Assembly (NCBI RefSeq): GCF_019175385.1
Contig: NC_083337.1
Span: 166,359,713-166,423,712 of the forward strand
From: Lycium barbarum
Taxonomy: Eukaryota; Streptophyta; Magnoliopsida; Solanales; Solanaceae
DNA: 64,000 nucleotides
Direction: 5' to 3'
Part shown: one piece after another, positions 12,201 through 24,110 of the stretch
How the letters are laid out: each line of letters opens with the position of its first letter
Position numbering within the stretch: the stretch's first letter is position 1
Notes under the pieces: generated by a model
Seen by the model: only the letters and a program-made list of their open reading frames with translations
Told to the model about the DNA's origin: nothing
Database searches by the model: none
Program-made: the position numbers and the translations under genes

Positions 12201-12682
12201 ACCAAATTTTATTTAATATGGGCTTGGGCCATAACCATGGCCGGTTGGGCCTCACAAATTTGGGCCTTATTATTTTTTTTTTGATTTTTTTGGGCCAACT
12301 CGGTTTGGTCCCGAGTTGGGCCTAGCCCACTGACTTTTCGACCTTAAAACGTTCATATCTCCTTGTACCGACGTCACCTGGGCAACCACGACCTATGGTT
12401 GGAAAGCTAATTCAATTATCTACAACTTCTAGTTCTTGGTACTTTTCCAAATTCCAAACTTATAATACCGTGTTTGCCCCTTGAAGTCAGATCACCTGAA
12501 AACGTTTTTTTTAAATATTCGTTTGGAGGACTTCCACTTTGATTTGGCCCCAGGGTCCTTCTTGAGTTGTGTTTAACTTCTCATATGTGATTCATATGAG
12601 TTTTCAGATGTCCCAAAAAAATCTCGATGTGTGGGTCCCATCTCAGCAAATAATCTGACGTTCAAAAATACGGGATACAACA
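9282..12682. mobile_element. 3.4-kb solo LTR of a long-LTR retrotransposon
   Basis: It begins TGTCACGACCCGTC and ends CGGGATACAACA, giving TG...CA termini. It is flanked by identical 5-bp duplications TAAAT (9277-9281 and 12683-12687). The 3401 bp contain no reverse transcriptase, integrase or gag reading frame, and I see no second LTR, so a solo LTR is the simplest reading. Long LTRs of this size occur in Tekay/Del-type gypsy elements; assignment to that lineage is inference. It includes a 26-bp internal repeat CAGCGTCTATAGCGCTCTAG at 10118 and 10177. Open frames inside (9523-9995, 10719-11244, 11550-11774) are not genes. Confidence 0.75.
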
Positions 12683-12687
12683 TAAAT

Positions 12688-15600
12688 ATAGTTTTTGCTC
12701 AGACTGGTATTCCACTGATGGAATTTCTAATCATTCCTATGAGTTTGCTAGCTATCTGTCTCTCAATCAAGTGGTTTTCGATGAGTGAAAGCAATAGACT
12801 TTTGAAAATTTCTTGAGGATTTTGGTTGCTTGCCGTTACTCATGGATTTACAATAGTCCTCTCCAGGGCAATGAACCAAGGTATGGTCTCACAAGGAAAT
12901 TTTTCACAATGAAGTTTTTTTCTTTTCTTTTTTCGGTTCTACTTTAGATTTATGAGTATTGTTTTATCATGGAGTTTTTTAAATTGTTCTTAATTGATCC
13001 AATGAGGCTTTTAGAATGAGATTCTGTGAAATATTTTAAAAGGACTATCTATATTTTCTGAAATAAGAATAGAATACTTTAGAAAGTCGATTGCATTTTA
13101 GGTAATGAAACACTAACATAAGCCCAACAATGACAAATTGATCATCTAATATATTTTGGTGACATGAGAGATATTTTGAGATTGGACTTTTTGTTAGTGT
13201 GCTGCCGTACTAACATCTTTTTATTTTATGTAATATTTTAAAATATAAGCTTAAATATTAAAAAATCATGCTAAAATTAATGTAAGTTGCAATGATTTTT
13301 ATATCAATATGGTGACAAAAATACATTTTAAAAATTGCATGCCATAATATACACACACGTCACTTTTCACTTCTATAAATTCAAACTACAAATAACTTTA
13401 TGGTTAAGTAATAATAACTTACGAGTATCATATATTATCAGTATATATAACATAATTTTATTTTATTTTTTTGCACTGATAGAGTTTAATTTTTTAGACA
13501 ATCAAATTACTTTAATTTGTGTAACTGCATAGATTAAGTAATTTAATCTAATAACTTGAATTATAGCATATCAAAATTCACTATTAGCGTAAAAAATAGA
13601 TTGAAGCCAATGGCGGGGAATATAACATATCAAAATATATTGAGTTTAAGTAATATACACTGTGGTGTAAATAATTTTTATCATATCAAGTTATTTTAAC
13701 TTGTTATAGCAAATAACACATCTTATTTTTAATATTTCAAATCCCACTTTTAAGAAGGTCTTTTAAAACTCCTTTGAATGACCTGATAATTGTAAAAGTT
13801 ATAATAATAATAATAATAATAATGTAAATAACTTAAACTTAATATCAGGTAAATATGTTATTTAATTTACATTATCAGTATCTAACTAAAGGCAACAGAT
13901 TACAACTGTTTCTCGATATACAATGACAACATATTACCACTGTTCCATTGGTTAGTTGAATGAAATAGTGAAATTCCCAACAGAGTCCAGGAGAAGGTAG
14001 CTAGTCAAAATTCCAATCGAGGACAAAAAAGCACCAGGCACTTTGTCGCATATAGAGTACTGTAGTCTGTAGATATCTCTCAAACTGAGAATGTGAGGGG
14101 AGAGAAGATGGAGGGGCGGATGCAGACATTACAGCATAGGGTTCACCTGAACTAAGTATTTTCGATGTTGGGTATAACTTCATATCTAAATTCATCAATA
14201 TTACAGTAAATAGTGGGTCAAAACTCATAATTTTAACTTTGGGATCATAACAGTTTTGGTTCGTAAGTTATAGATATTTATTTTGATTTTGGTCCTTGTG
14301 ATATCTAACGATACACATTTAACCTTCAATGAATCAATACGTACATGTTTTTAGTCATTTTATATAAGAAGTATGTTGTAACTGAACTTTTTAGAACTAT
14401 ATTATCGCCAATTATGGAGTAACAGTACAAGCTTAACATAATAAATGGATAAGTGGTTGATCGACATTATGATAAAATTATTAATATTTACAAGCAAAGG
14501 GATCAAAAGTGCACATTTTTATTAATTGAAGTTTAAATGTGCGTAATCAAATATTATAAGAATTAAAATTAGAAATTATTAATAATTGATGGACCAAAAG
14601 TATTATCATTAACCTTAAAATTTGAATTATATTAAGAACTTTAAAGGTTAAACTTATAAAATTTAAATTTTAAATCCTTGGCTGGATGATAGAGCTAGAG
14701 GGACTTTGTGTGAGAGTTGAATTTGGTCTTAACGATATGGCGCCTGATAGGCCCTTGCAAACCCCTAGTCGGTGTTACTCTCTTGTATTTATTTGATTTG
14801 CCACTTTGCCCTAGATGCATTCCCTTTGGTCCTCAGTTCTACATTACTAGTACTTTCTTTGTTTCTTCTGCATTATTCATACCTTTTCTGATCGTCAATA
14901 ACTGGAGATTTTTTATTTATTTTGTCCTTGAATATAGTCCTATTTTCACTTGAATTAATCTAGTCTAGTTATATACTCACCCCTACAAGACTACTACAAA
15001 AAAATAAAAGAAAATCTGTCAGCCGAGTTGTCTGATGAATGTACTTCTTGAATCATGTACAGCTTCCCTGCAGAATGATCCTTATCCAATATGATACTAA
15101 CTAGCTAGCTTGTATTCATTTCTCCAATCGGATTATCTAGACCATACATGATACAACTTCCATTCTATTATTTTGCCGACTAAAATAAAACCAGCCACTG
15201 ATCCGATAAGTATTCGATAAAGGGTTAATTAGTTGGCAAAAGGATTTCTTTTGTAGTAATAATTCAGGTAAGAAAATTGAGAAATAAATAGCGGAGAGAA
15301 AAATGCAACCAGCTCCGATTTAACTGATATTAAATGATTCTACTGGTTTTTACTCTACTTTGTTTTGAGAATACGCTCAAATGATCTGGGGAAACCAATT
15401 GTTTAGCAAATTATTATGAAGGCAGGGCATTTGATCAGCGTGCATAAATATGAGGAGTATAGGGTGGCTATGATAATTAAATTTGAGTGAGGTCACGAAA
15501 GTCGAATATATAGGGATTTACACCCATTAATCCCAACAGATCTGCCAATGAGATATGTTTTCGTAGTTATTTCAATCGCATAAAAGATGCCGCCGATAGG

Positions 15601-16290
15601 TAATTATATTCATATTCCAAGAGATATAATGGTACCTCCATTACCATTAGGTCCACCATTTGTTCATGAAAGGAACATCTAATATCATGAAAGACCTTAT
15701 TGTATTATGAAATGGACACTAATTTCCCAAAGAACAGAAAAAGTGCTTTGAGTTAATTGCACTTAGCTCCCTTAACCTTGAATAATTAAGAAAGAATATC
15801 TTCTTCACATTTTGACTGAGATCATAACCCCCTTCAGCAACATCTTCAAGTGAACTTTAAAATTTTAATATAAGAAAAAAAAAAGTACTCTATTCCTTTT
15901 TACTAGTCCGGTATATTAAAATAAATATTTTATTTTACCTGTTCATTTTAGCAAATTAAGAGATATATATACTTATTAATTATAATATTACGCTTATCAT
16001 TAAGTAACTATTTTTAAAATTTGTTAAAGTACAGGTAGTCAAATTAAAAATTTTAAAATATAATTAATAAGTATAACTTAAATAAAATAAACGCTTAATC
16101 AATTGAGTAATTTCTTGAGAGAGCGAAAAGTCAAACTGGACTAGTAAAGCTGTAAAAGGAACATGAGAAGCATTGTCTCTTTTTTCTTTTTAGTTTTTAC
16201 TCAAAGCTTTAATAAACAATACTGAAGTCAAAGAACTGGTTGATCTCTATTTTTTTTTTCTTTTTTTTTTTTTTGCTCAAAAAATCCTTT
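12688..16290. other. AT-rich spacer
   Basis: No gene is visible. Positions 12688-12830 may be the 3' tail of the kinase locus displaced by the solo LTR. An (ATA)n microsatellite lies at 13800-13823. Positions 15877-16150 look like an eroded 'CTCCCTCCGT' MITE (inverted CTTTTTACTAGTCC and GGACTAGTAAAG). Open frames at 13335, 14001 and 14717 are short and without family resemblance. Confidence 0.5.
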
Positions 16291-16291
16291 A

Positions 16292-16534
16292 CTACATCTG
16301 TCTCAATTTATATGGCACAGTTTCAATTTCTAGAGTCAAATTAAACAGTTTAATTTTGACCGTGAATTGGACATGAAATCTTTAAGCTTCTTGAAATAAA
16401 ATTTGCATATTTGGAAACTGTGTATACTAGTTGATAATTCAAAATGTTTAAAAGATATATGAAAAATTACGATCTAAAAAAGATTTGTTTGAATCTCGAA
16501 ATCTGATACGTGGTATAAATTAGGACTGAGGGAG
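16292..16534. mobile_element. Stowaway-type MITE
   Basis: The ends CTACATCTGTCTCAATTTAT and ATAAATTAGGACTGAGGGAG are imperfect inverted repeats. They are flanked by TA on both sides (16290-16291 and 16535-16536), as expected for Tc1/mariner-like Stowaway elements. It is non-coding. Confidence 0.7.
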
Positions 16535-17034
16535 TAAGTTTTAGATCACGTAGATATATATAAAAAAATAAGTATAATTTCAGCAAAGCTTATCTTCAAA
16601 CAGGAGAATAATAGTACAAGCCGTCAGTTTATAATAGCGAGGATGCGAAAACAATTCCTTCTTCTTTCAAGCCTGATCCAAACGATCCAATCTTTGCTAC
16701 TTCGCTCATTACCGTTGTAATTGATCGTATTAACACTAAACATTAGGATTGACACATATAAAACCTAGGTAAATGCGGCTATATGTTTACGAATCAAACA
16801 TTTATTACAAGACAAAACAACAGCTGATCATTAAGTGGACACGAGATCATATAAGGAGATGCAATCCCACGATTTCTTAGATTACCAAGGTAATTTATGC
16901 ATTCGCTAACCGTGATTGCTTCATTCCTCAATACGCCATTCATCACAATTCATAGGCTCTCCTTTATTGGTTTTCACACTTAATTCAATTTTTTTTTTCA
17001 TTATTAGTATAATTTAGCCTATGAAAACAGATTA

Positions 17035-17307
17035 TTCCCTCTGGTCCAAAATAATTGATGATTTAGTCCTGAAAATATGTCCAAAATAATTGAGGTTTTA
17101 GTCTATCAAGAAGGTATTTTATTCTTTTTTCAAATTTATCCTTGACACATTCTTAATTCAATGAACTTGTTACAATTTCAAAGTCCCCTCTTAATTAAGG
17201 ATATTTTGGTCAATATACCTCTTAATTACTAGTAGTTTTTAGGAGTAGTGGATTCTTTAATCCATGTGTCTAAGTCTAAAATCTCAATAATTTTATACCG
17301 GAGGGAG
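17035..17307. mobile_element. Stowaway-type MITE
   Basis: The inverted ends TTCCCTCTGGTCCAAAATAA and TTATACCGGAGGGAG are flanked by TA (17033-17034 and 17308-17309). The interior is AT-rich with no reading frame. A further relic ending GGAAGGAGGGAGTG lies at about 17375-17610. Confidence 0.7.
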
Positions 17308-18132
17308 TACTATTTTAGTCTACTAGTACGTATTACCTGTAAATGCTTACTAAATAAAATAACTTAGAATTATTCGGTCTCATTTTATGTGATGCAGTTA
17401 CTATTTGTAGAATGACCGAAATCTTTTTGTGTATTTTAAAATATTTTCAATTGTGAATTATTGTTACTTATAATATTCTTTATGTAATTTTTAAATATAT
17501 AAATTTAATTCAAAAGAAATTTAAGATTTTATGTTTGAATTTAGAGTGAAAATGTGATAATTTGACTCTTATACTCCTATTTTTTCTCATAAAATAGGAA
17601 GGAGGGAGTGCATACAACTTTTAACTAATTTGATAGTAGGTTTCTTTTTACGTTCTCAATTTTGACTATTTTATTTCTGGCTTCTTAATTTGCTCTAATA
17701 CTTGCCGTTTGAAGTAATGAATGATTATCGGGATAATGATAATCTGTTTCTTTGGCTCTCGCAGTTTCACTGTATGTAAACTACACTAAAGAAAGAGCCT
17801 GCAGAACTAACTACAATTCCCAAAGCCTAGCCCCTACACCTTACAATCCAACCGGCTGTCTTTTCCCCTAATTACCTGAATTACCCCTACATATCTTCCT
17901 ATAGACTGTCATTTTCCTAACATTTAGTCATTTCTTTCGTTCCCGAGACAAGTCCAATATAGGGGTATTTTAGTCCTTTCATGCATGCATACATTCATAC
18001 CAAGACGAAATACCTCTCCTCGCCGCTAACCGCCATGTTTTCAGAGATTTTCAGCACCAAAAACAATACGCATGTTAATAACATCTCTCCCTTTTGTTAA
18101 TTTTGACTCTCTCTCTCTACCCCCTATTCCCC

Positions 18133-18143
18133 TTTATATATAG
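18133..18143 (+). promoter_or_regulatory. Candidate TATA box of the WOX2 gene
   Basis: TTTATATATAG lies about 90 bp before the start codon at 18232. A (CT)n tract at 18104-18119, common in plant core promoters and 5' leaders, lies just upstream. The transcription start is not determined. Confidence 0.5.
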
Positions 18144-18231
18144 TACTACTATACTCTAAATTAAAACCATGCATATATATTTCACTCTTTATTTTTCTTG
18201 AGTGTTGAATTTTTTTATTTTTTTTTAAAAG

Positions 18232-20202
18232 ATGAATGATAATATGAGTGTGGATATGTTAGCATCTGGTGGAACTCCAGTAGGGTCTAGGTGGAATCCA
18301 ACGAATGAACAAATTGAGTTGCTTGAGAGTTTATACAGGCAAGGGATAAGAACACCAAGTGCTGAGCAGATACAACAGATTACGGGGAGGCTAAGGGCTT
18401 TTGGTCACATTGAGGGGAAGAATGTGTTTTATTGGTTTCAAAATCATAAGGCAAGGCAACGACAGAAACAGAAGCAAGATAAATTTGCTTATTTCAATCA
18501 CTTTCTTCATCGGACTTCTGTTTTTCCACCACCTTGCCCAAATGGTAAATTTATATTTTTCTTTGTTCCACATTATATGAAAGTGTTATTGTTTGGGAAG
18601 TCAAACAGTTTTTAAATTCTTTGACTATAATTTTTTTAATATTTTTAATTATTAGTCATATTTACTTGTAGCACATTTAGTGTAGTTTTCAAATATATAA
18701 AGTTTATTTCAAAATATTTTGAGAATCTATATATGAATTCAATTTATAGTCAAAATAAATGTTTTGATCTTCGTACTCTAACCTCTTCTCATAAATTGGG
18801 ACATGGGGAATAATCTTTTGCTATACATCGTTTAATATTACACACACGGAGTATTCAATAATATTCATAGCCGAATACTCAGTCAAAACGTATCATCACT
18901 ACATGATTTTTATTGTCTAAAAGCTCTGCATATTTGTTTATTTTATTTACAGACATACTGTTTGGATATATAGTTCTATCTCTATTTAAGAGTTTTGATT
19001 GGTAGGGGTCAAGCTAAACCCCCCACACACCTTAGGTCCACAACCTAACGGTGATGGCTTAATATAAAAAAAAAAGTGTTTTGACTGGATGGGTTGTTTT
19101 ATGAGAAAATGATATCTGTACGAGAAGTCTGTATGCTTTCTGATTGACAGTTTGCTTTCTGAGGGACAGTTTGCTTATCATTTAGATTTTGTTTCCTTTT
19201 CTGGGAAGTTTTCAGTTTCTGATGGCATATATTGTCTCTTTGCATTTTGCTGCCTTCACTTCTATGATCACACTAACTACTGTATAAGTTAGTCCCCACC
19301 AGGAAACTTGTTTTTCTCTATCAAAATGATTTTTAAGACGTTTGAAAAGTTAGTTTTTAGCGCTGGGAGAACAATTATTGATCAGTGTAATTTCTATATA
19401 GTTTTTACATAGGTAGTAAAAATGAACTTTTACCTATCATAACCAATTCTTTTTTTTCATGGGCTGAAGTAGATATTTTCTTTGCTGATGATTGGTGACA
19501 TTCGATCCAACGACCTTTGTCTGCTCTAATATCATAATGATCTAATACCATTTTGAAGTGTGTTACCATCTTATCAAAAAATTTAAGTTGTTAGAGAGAT
19601 CACGCTTTTATTTATTTACAGTAATTATTACTCCATCTCAATAGTAATAAATGAGATTAAAAACAAAAAAGAGATTCAAGCAACATCTTGAAATATACTT
19701 TAATGTATAATTTTTTTATTCCATCAGTATATACAAAGTTAAATATATAGGATAATAATCACTATTAGGTTTTGCAGTTGGTTGCAGCCCTTATTACGCA
19801 CCACAAAGAAATCTAGGGTTTTATCAGCAGTATCCAGTTCCCAGTCTTATCCTCCCAGCTGGACAAGGCGGTTTCAAAAGGAGAGCAACTTATGATGCTA
19901 CTGCTGCTTTATACATCAATGCTACTACTACTCATCCTCCAGAAAATAACAGTGCAAATGCAAATAAGCAGTTTAATCAAGAAACCTTAAATCTTTTCCC
20001 GCTGCACCCAACTGGGGTTTTACAAGAAAAGACTACCAACTCTTCTTCTTCTTCCACTACTTCTGCTCATGATCAGTCCAGTGTTGTTACTAGTTGTCCT
20101 TCAAATTCAGTGGAAACTGTAAACTGTTTTACTGATCTTGGAATTGGTGCTGCTGATCATCGTCCAGCGTTTAACTTCGCATGTGGAAAGGGTCCTTGTT
20201 AG
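18232..20202 (+). CDS. WUSCHEL-related homeobox transcription factor, WOX2-like
   Basis: The gene has two exons, 18232-18544 and 19778-20202, with a 1233-bp intron (GTAAAT...TTGCAG, phase 1). Spliced, it encodes 245 residues, close to Arabidopsis WOX2 (260). The plant WOX homeodomain spans about residues 20-85: [16 protein letters not shown] opens helix 1, and the recognition helix reads [19 protein letters not shown]. After it come AYFNHFLH, then CPN joined across the intron to VGCSPYY, as in WOX2. The WUS box is TLNLFPLHP (residues 174-182), where the usual form is TLxLFP. WOX2 acts in the nucleus and patterns the apical domain of the early embryo. The closest alternatives would be WUS or WOX1/3, but the sequence after the homeodomain fits WOX2 better. 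The start is the first ATG, shortly after a T-rich leader. Reading through the intron gives a spurious 127-residue frame. Confidence 0.92.
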
Positions 20203-21558
20203 TGACGGTTTTGAGAAAATATCTGTGACATTTTGCTGCTGTGTGTTTCATCTGGTTGGCTTCTTGATCTTGTCTTTGCTATATTATGCTTAGTTGGTGT
20301 TGGTTTGAAAGAGTATAATCATATCCTTCATATGAACAGTGCAATATGTTGTCAATGTAATTGTGTTTTCATATTGTGCTGAAAGAGGATATGACCTTTA
20401 TGATGTAATTCACAATGTTATTATTATTCTCGCTTTCATTTTATGTATGGTTCATGGTGGTCGTACGTATTAAGTTTTCCTTCTGAGGGTTTAAAAATAA
20501 CCATCATAACAGTATTTACCTAATTAAATTAATTCTTTTCAATATCAGGAGTTCCTAAAATCCAGACTATAGTACTAATTCTTTGAAGGGTTAAATGAGA
20601 TAAGAAGGAAGAATTAGTTTAGCCAATGAACTTGTGCTTCTGGCACCATAATTCGAATCCTGTCTTCTTGGTTATGTACTTTCAATCCGGGCAGATTCAA
20701 GATTTGAGTTCTATGAGTTCAATCTTTGGATTCTTAATATGGAGCCAATTGCATTTTGAAAATTATGTTTTCCAACCAATGTACGGTGATTTGGTGGAGT
20801 TTTACACATAAATTTATGCTTCGATCGAATCGGAAGTATTAAATTAAACTAAACCCGATGTCCATCTGGCACTGTGTACGTACTACTCCCTTCATCTCAC
20901 TTTGGAGGCGATTTTTGACTGGAGCATGGGCATAGAGTTTAAGAAATGCTTTCGATAATTATGATCTAAAACAAGAAAATAATATTTGTGTAACTATAAA
21001 TTATCTCATTAAAAGTAAAATAAAAAATTTAAAATTAAATAATTGGGCTAAGGGAATATAAGAATAAATAATGAAAAACAGTACTCAGCGCTTGCTTTTC
21101 CAAATAAACAAAAAATAATTTATCATTTAAATTGTTATTTTGAAATGGTACAACGACAAAGAAGGCTATTTATGACAAACTATTTCTAGCTTTTGCTTTC
21201 AATATCCTCAAGCAATTCCTAAATATTTTAAAGTAACTGACAAATATGAATTTGCCCACGTCTGACTAATCATCTCAAAATTGGTGGACTTGATCCTTAA
21301 AAAATGCCATAAAATACGTAATAGGTGATAATTATGAATAAAAAACTTTTTATTAGGTATTATGAGTGAAGATCATGATATAGAACCTTTTATGTATGGT
21401 TATGAATCGTCTTTCTAGGATATCTGAGAAAAAATATATATTTGGTTATGAATTTTCGAAGTTAATTACTACCACTTCCAAGTTAATTTGGTTATGACAC
21501 CCCTCGGATGATCAGTTGCTTGAATCAACTTTCAGAGGGGAAAATGGGTACTTATATA
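20203..21558. other. WOX2 downstream region and spacer
   Basis: The probable 3' UTR runs to about 20440. No clear AATAAA is visible, and a second gene is not visible. Part of an eroded 'CTCCCTTCATCTCA' MITE lies at about 20885-21070. The open frame at 20626-20811 has no support. Confidence 0.4.
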
Positions 21559-21904
21559 CTCCATCCGTCCATAATAAGTGTCATATTAATTTAAAAAAAA
21601 TTATCCCATGATAAGTGTTACTTTAGGAAATCAAAACATAAATTGACTAGTTTTTTTCAACTCTACCCTTAGACAAAAAATTACAAGTTAAAGTAGCATC
21701 TAAATGATAATTGAAAAAGTCACATAGTAACTTGATATTGTTAGATTCGCAATGCAAGCCAAAAACTTAGCATGCTCTAATCAAGAAGAAAAAGTAATTT
21801 ATTTTTATTATATAGGGGTAATTTAGTAAAATTTATATTATATTATTAATTTCTTAATATGCGTATTTTTTGCTAAGATAACACTTATTATGGAACGAAT
21901 GGAG
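21559..21904. mobile_element. Stowaway-type MITE, 346 bp
   Basis: The left end, CTCCATCCGTCCATAATAAG, is inverted at the right end, CTTATTATGGAACGAATGGAG. TA flanks both sides (21557-21558 and 21905-21906). The preserved ends suggest a relatively young insertion. Confidence 0.8.
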
Positions 21905-22662
21905 TACTAACTAAGAGGCAGCTACCTAATGTACGGCTAAGATATGACAAAGTCAACTTTTTTTTTTTTTTTTTAGCATAGGTCAAAGTAGTCCCATAGA
22001 ATGAGCAATTTTTTATGTTAGACATTCTCTAATTTGATATGGAGCTTACAAGTTGTGGTAGACAACACCCCTAGAAGCCATCCGGAAAAACTGACTAAAA
22101 AAATAATAAGTTCGCAAGATACAAGGAAAAGAATATACGTACGACAAGACCTTTTGTCACAACTTTGCAATATTTTCAAGTGCAAGGTCTACATTCTACG
22201 GCATTCAAATTCATATTTTGTTGATAAATATTTTATAGATCGGAAAGTATTTTCACCTGTTTGGATGCAAGAATTTGGCGTAAAAGAGAAAAAGGAACGC
22301 AAATACATAAGGACTAGATCCTTTGGATTCCAAACATAAGCCCAAATTCCTTAAAAAAATTATGGAACAATAAAAGGTAGAAATAACAGGGTTCACTGAC
22401 TATTTTTTGGCTTATCATGAAATTTTAAATTTCACAATTAAAACTTCAATACAATATCCTGAAATTTTATCGATGAAATGTAAAACTTCATGATATGACT
22501 ATTTTTCAATTATAACGATGAAAAATGGTCATTTTCAAATTTTATCCCGATAGAAGTAGTAAAAATGATACTACTAGGGAGCCACTTTTAGGTATATTTC
22601 AATCAACAGCTCTAAGTGATCATTTCCGAAAATCATCCGACAAAGTGGACTACAGATGAAGT

Positions 22663-23352
22663 AATTGCACGGTTTATCCTTCACATGGACTGGTCTTTAA
22701 TTTTTGTTTTTCAAATGGGCTGGTGTTTAATTTTTTCCCTTTAAAATCGAACTTATGCTTAGCGGGGCATGAGTGTGAATATTATGATGCGTAACTTATA
22801 TCCCTCTAGATATAAGTTCAATTTTAAAGACCAGCACAAAATAGGGACAAACGTATTTTTTTTGTGTGGATTGGCCCTCTTTTGGGGTGGTCTTTAATTT
22901 TTAGCCCTCAAATTGGTGGTCTTTAATATTTGTCTTTCGCTTAACACTAGAGGTCCTGGGTTCGAACCCAGACTCAGTAAAAAAAAAAATTCCAAGGTAT
23001 AAGTTGGGATTTGCAGGGCAAAAGTTGGGATGCGCAAGGTAGAAGTTTTCCTTAAGGCAAACTTTTACCCAAAATGAGGCCTTAAGGCAAACCTCTGTCT
23101 TAAGGTCTAGCTTTTGCCCAAAGTTAGGCCTTAAGACAGAGGTTGGTAAAATTGTAGCAAAATATTTTTTTTTCCTTAAGGCAGAGTTTGAAACCAACTT
23201 ATATCTTGTGATTTTTTTTTTTTAATTTTTGATTGAGCAGGATTCGAATCCGAAACCAAAAAGCTTTTAGCGAAAGATAAAAATTAAAGACCACTGATTG
23301 AAGGAACAAAAATTAAAGACCACCCTCAGCGAAGGCCAATCCTGAAAATTGG
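22663..23352. mobile_element. Foldback MITE family F, one clear copy and an adjoining relic
   Basis: Positions 22865-23352 carry inverted arms: GGATTGGCCCTCTTTTGGGG continuing with GTGGTCTTTAATTTT at the left, and AAATTAAAGACCACC then GAAGGCCAATCC at the right. Each arm holds a palindrome (CTGGGTTCGAACCCAG at about 22958; GGATTCGAATCC at about 23230). The core has hairpin blocks GCCTTAAGGC. Positions 22663-22860 look like an older partner with ACTGGTCTTTAATTTTTG and TTTAAAGACCAG ends. The spacer 21905-22662 holds nothing else I recognise. Confidence 0.65.
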
Positions 23353-23935
23353 CCGGACAAAAGTGCAAATGACCCACTACAAATCTGTACTCCAATTTGG
23401 CCCATATTGAGTTTCTACTTTGTTCGCCCAAGTTGACAACTCTCCATCGCTCGTGAACATTGGCGAACTTCCTGGAAATCTTCTTCTCTGGCGAATTAGA
23501 GTTGTAAGTTTCCTTCTTTGCACGAATATTTACAAGTTAGTGTGCATTTGTATTTGCTTCTATGTGATTATTACCACACATTTGTGACATGTATAATATG
23601 GCTTTAAGTCTTTGTGATCAGTTTTCTGAATATTTCTCTTAGACAAGGGAACTAGAGAATTAGGAAACAAAAGATGATACTGAAATAGGAGTATCTTTAT
23701 TTCTAAGACAACCTGAAGTCATATTTTTAAAGTGCTCTGGTGTTCGTTTTTGTTGTTAGCTTTCGGTATTGAGATGAAAGTTATAAAATTCAATATCATG
23801 GTACTCCAAAAGACTACTGGTACTGTTTTATGGTCATCTCAAATTTAAGGATTTTACAGGATTGAAATTAGGTACCTTTTGAAGCAAAAGGTCTATCCAT
23901 GAGGGCTATTGAGTTAATGGTAGGATATTAGAGGC

Positions 23936-24110
23936 CCACAGGGCTTTGGTCTAGTGGTAAAAGTATTGTGTGTGATGTGTGGATTAAGCGCATATCATGA
24001 TTTCGAAGTCTATTGCAGACAAAAGTCTGATATATAAGTGGAGAAAGGTAGAGTAGACTCATTATTTACTGAGATTGAAATCGGCCCTTGGGGATTCTCA
24101 GTTATCAAAA
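23936..24110 (+). mobile_element. tRNA-derived SINE
   Basis: The head GGGCTTTGGTCTAGTGGTAA carries an A-box-like GGTCTAGTGG, as in tRNA-derived RNA polymerase III promoters. About 50 bp later TGATTTCGAAGTCT resembles a B box (GGTTCGANNCC). It ends GGGGATTCTCAGTTATCAAAA. This matches the layout of Solanaceae SINEs as I remember them. Target duplications are not obvious. Confidence 0.65.

Noticed and set aside
18391..18573. Minus-strand frame opposite WOX2 exon 1
   Set aside because: Shadow of the homeodomain coding sequence.
22034..22339. 101-residue plus-strand frame
   Set aside because: No family resemblance, no promoter or splice context, and the surrounding DNA is repetitive spacer.
22950..22985. 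GGGTTCGAACCC motifs as possible tRNA genes
   Set aside because: They match a T-arm, but no acceptor stem, D-arm or anticodon arm surrounds them; they are palindromes within MITE arms.
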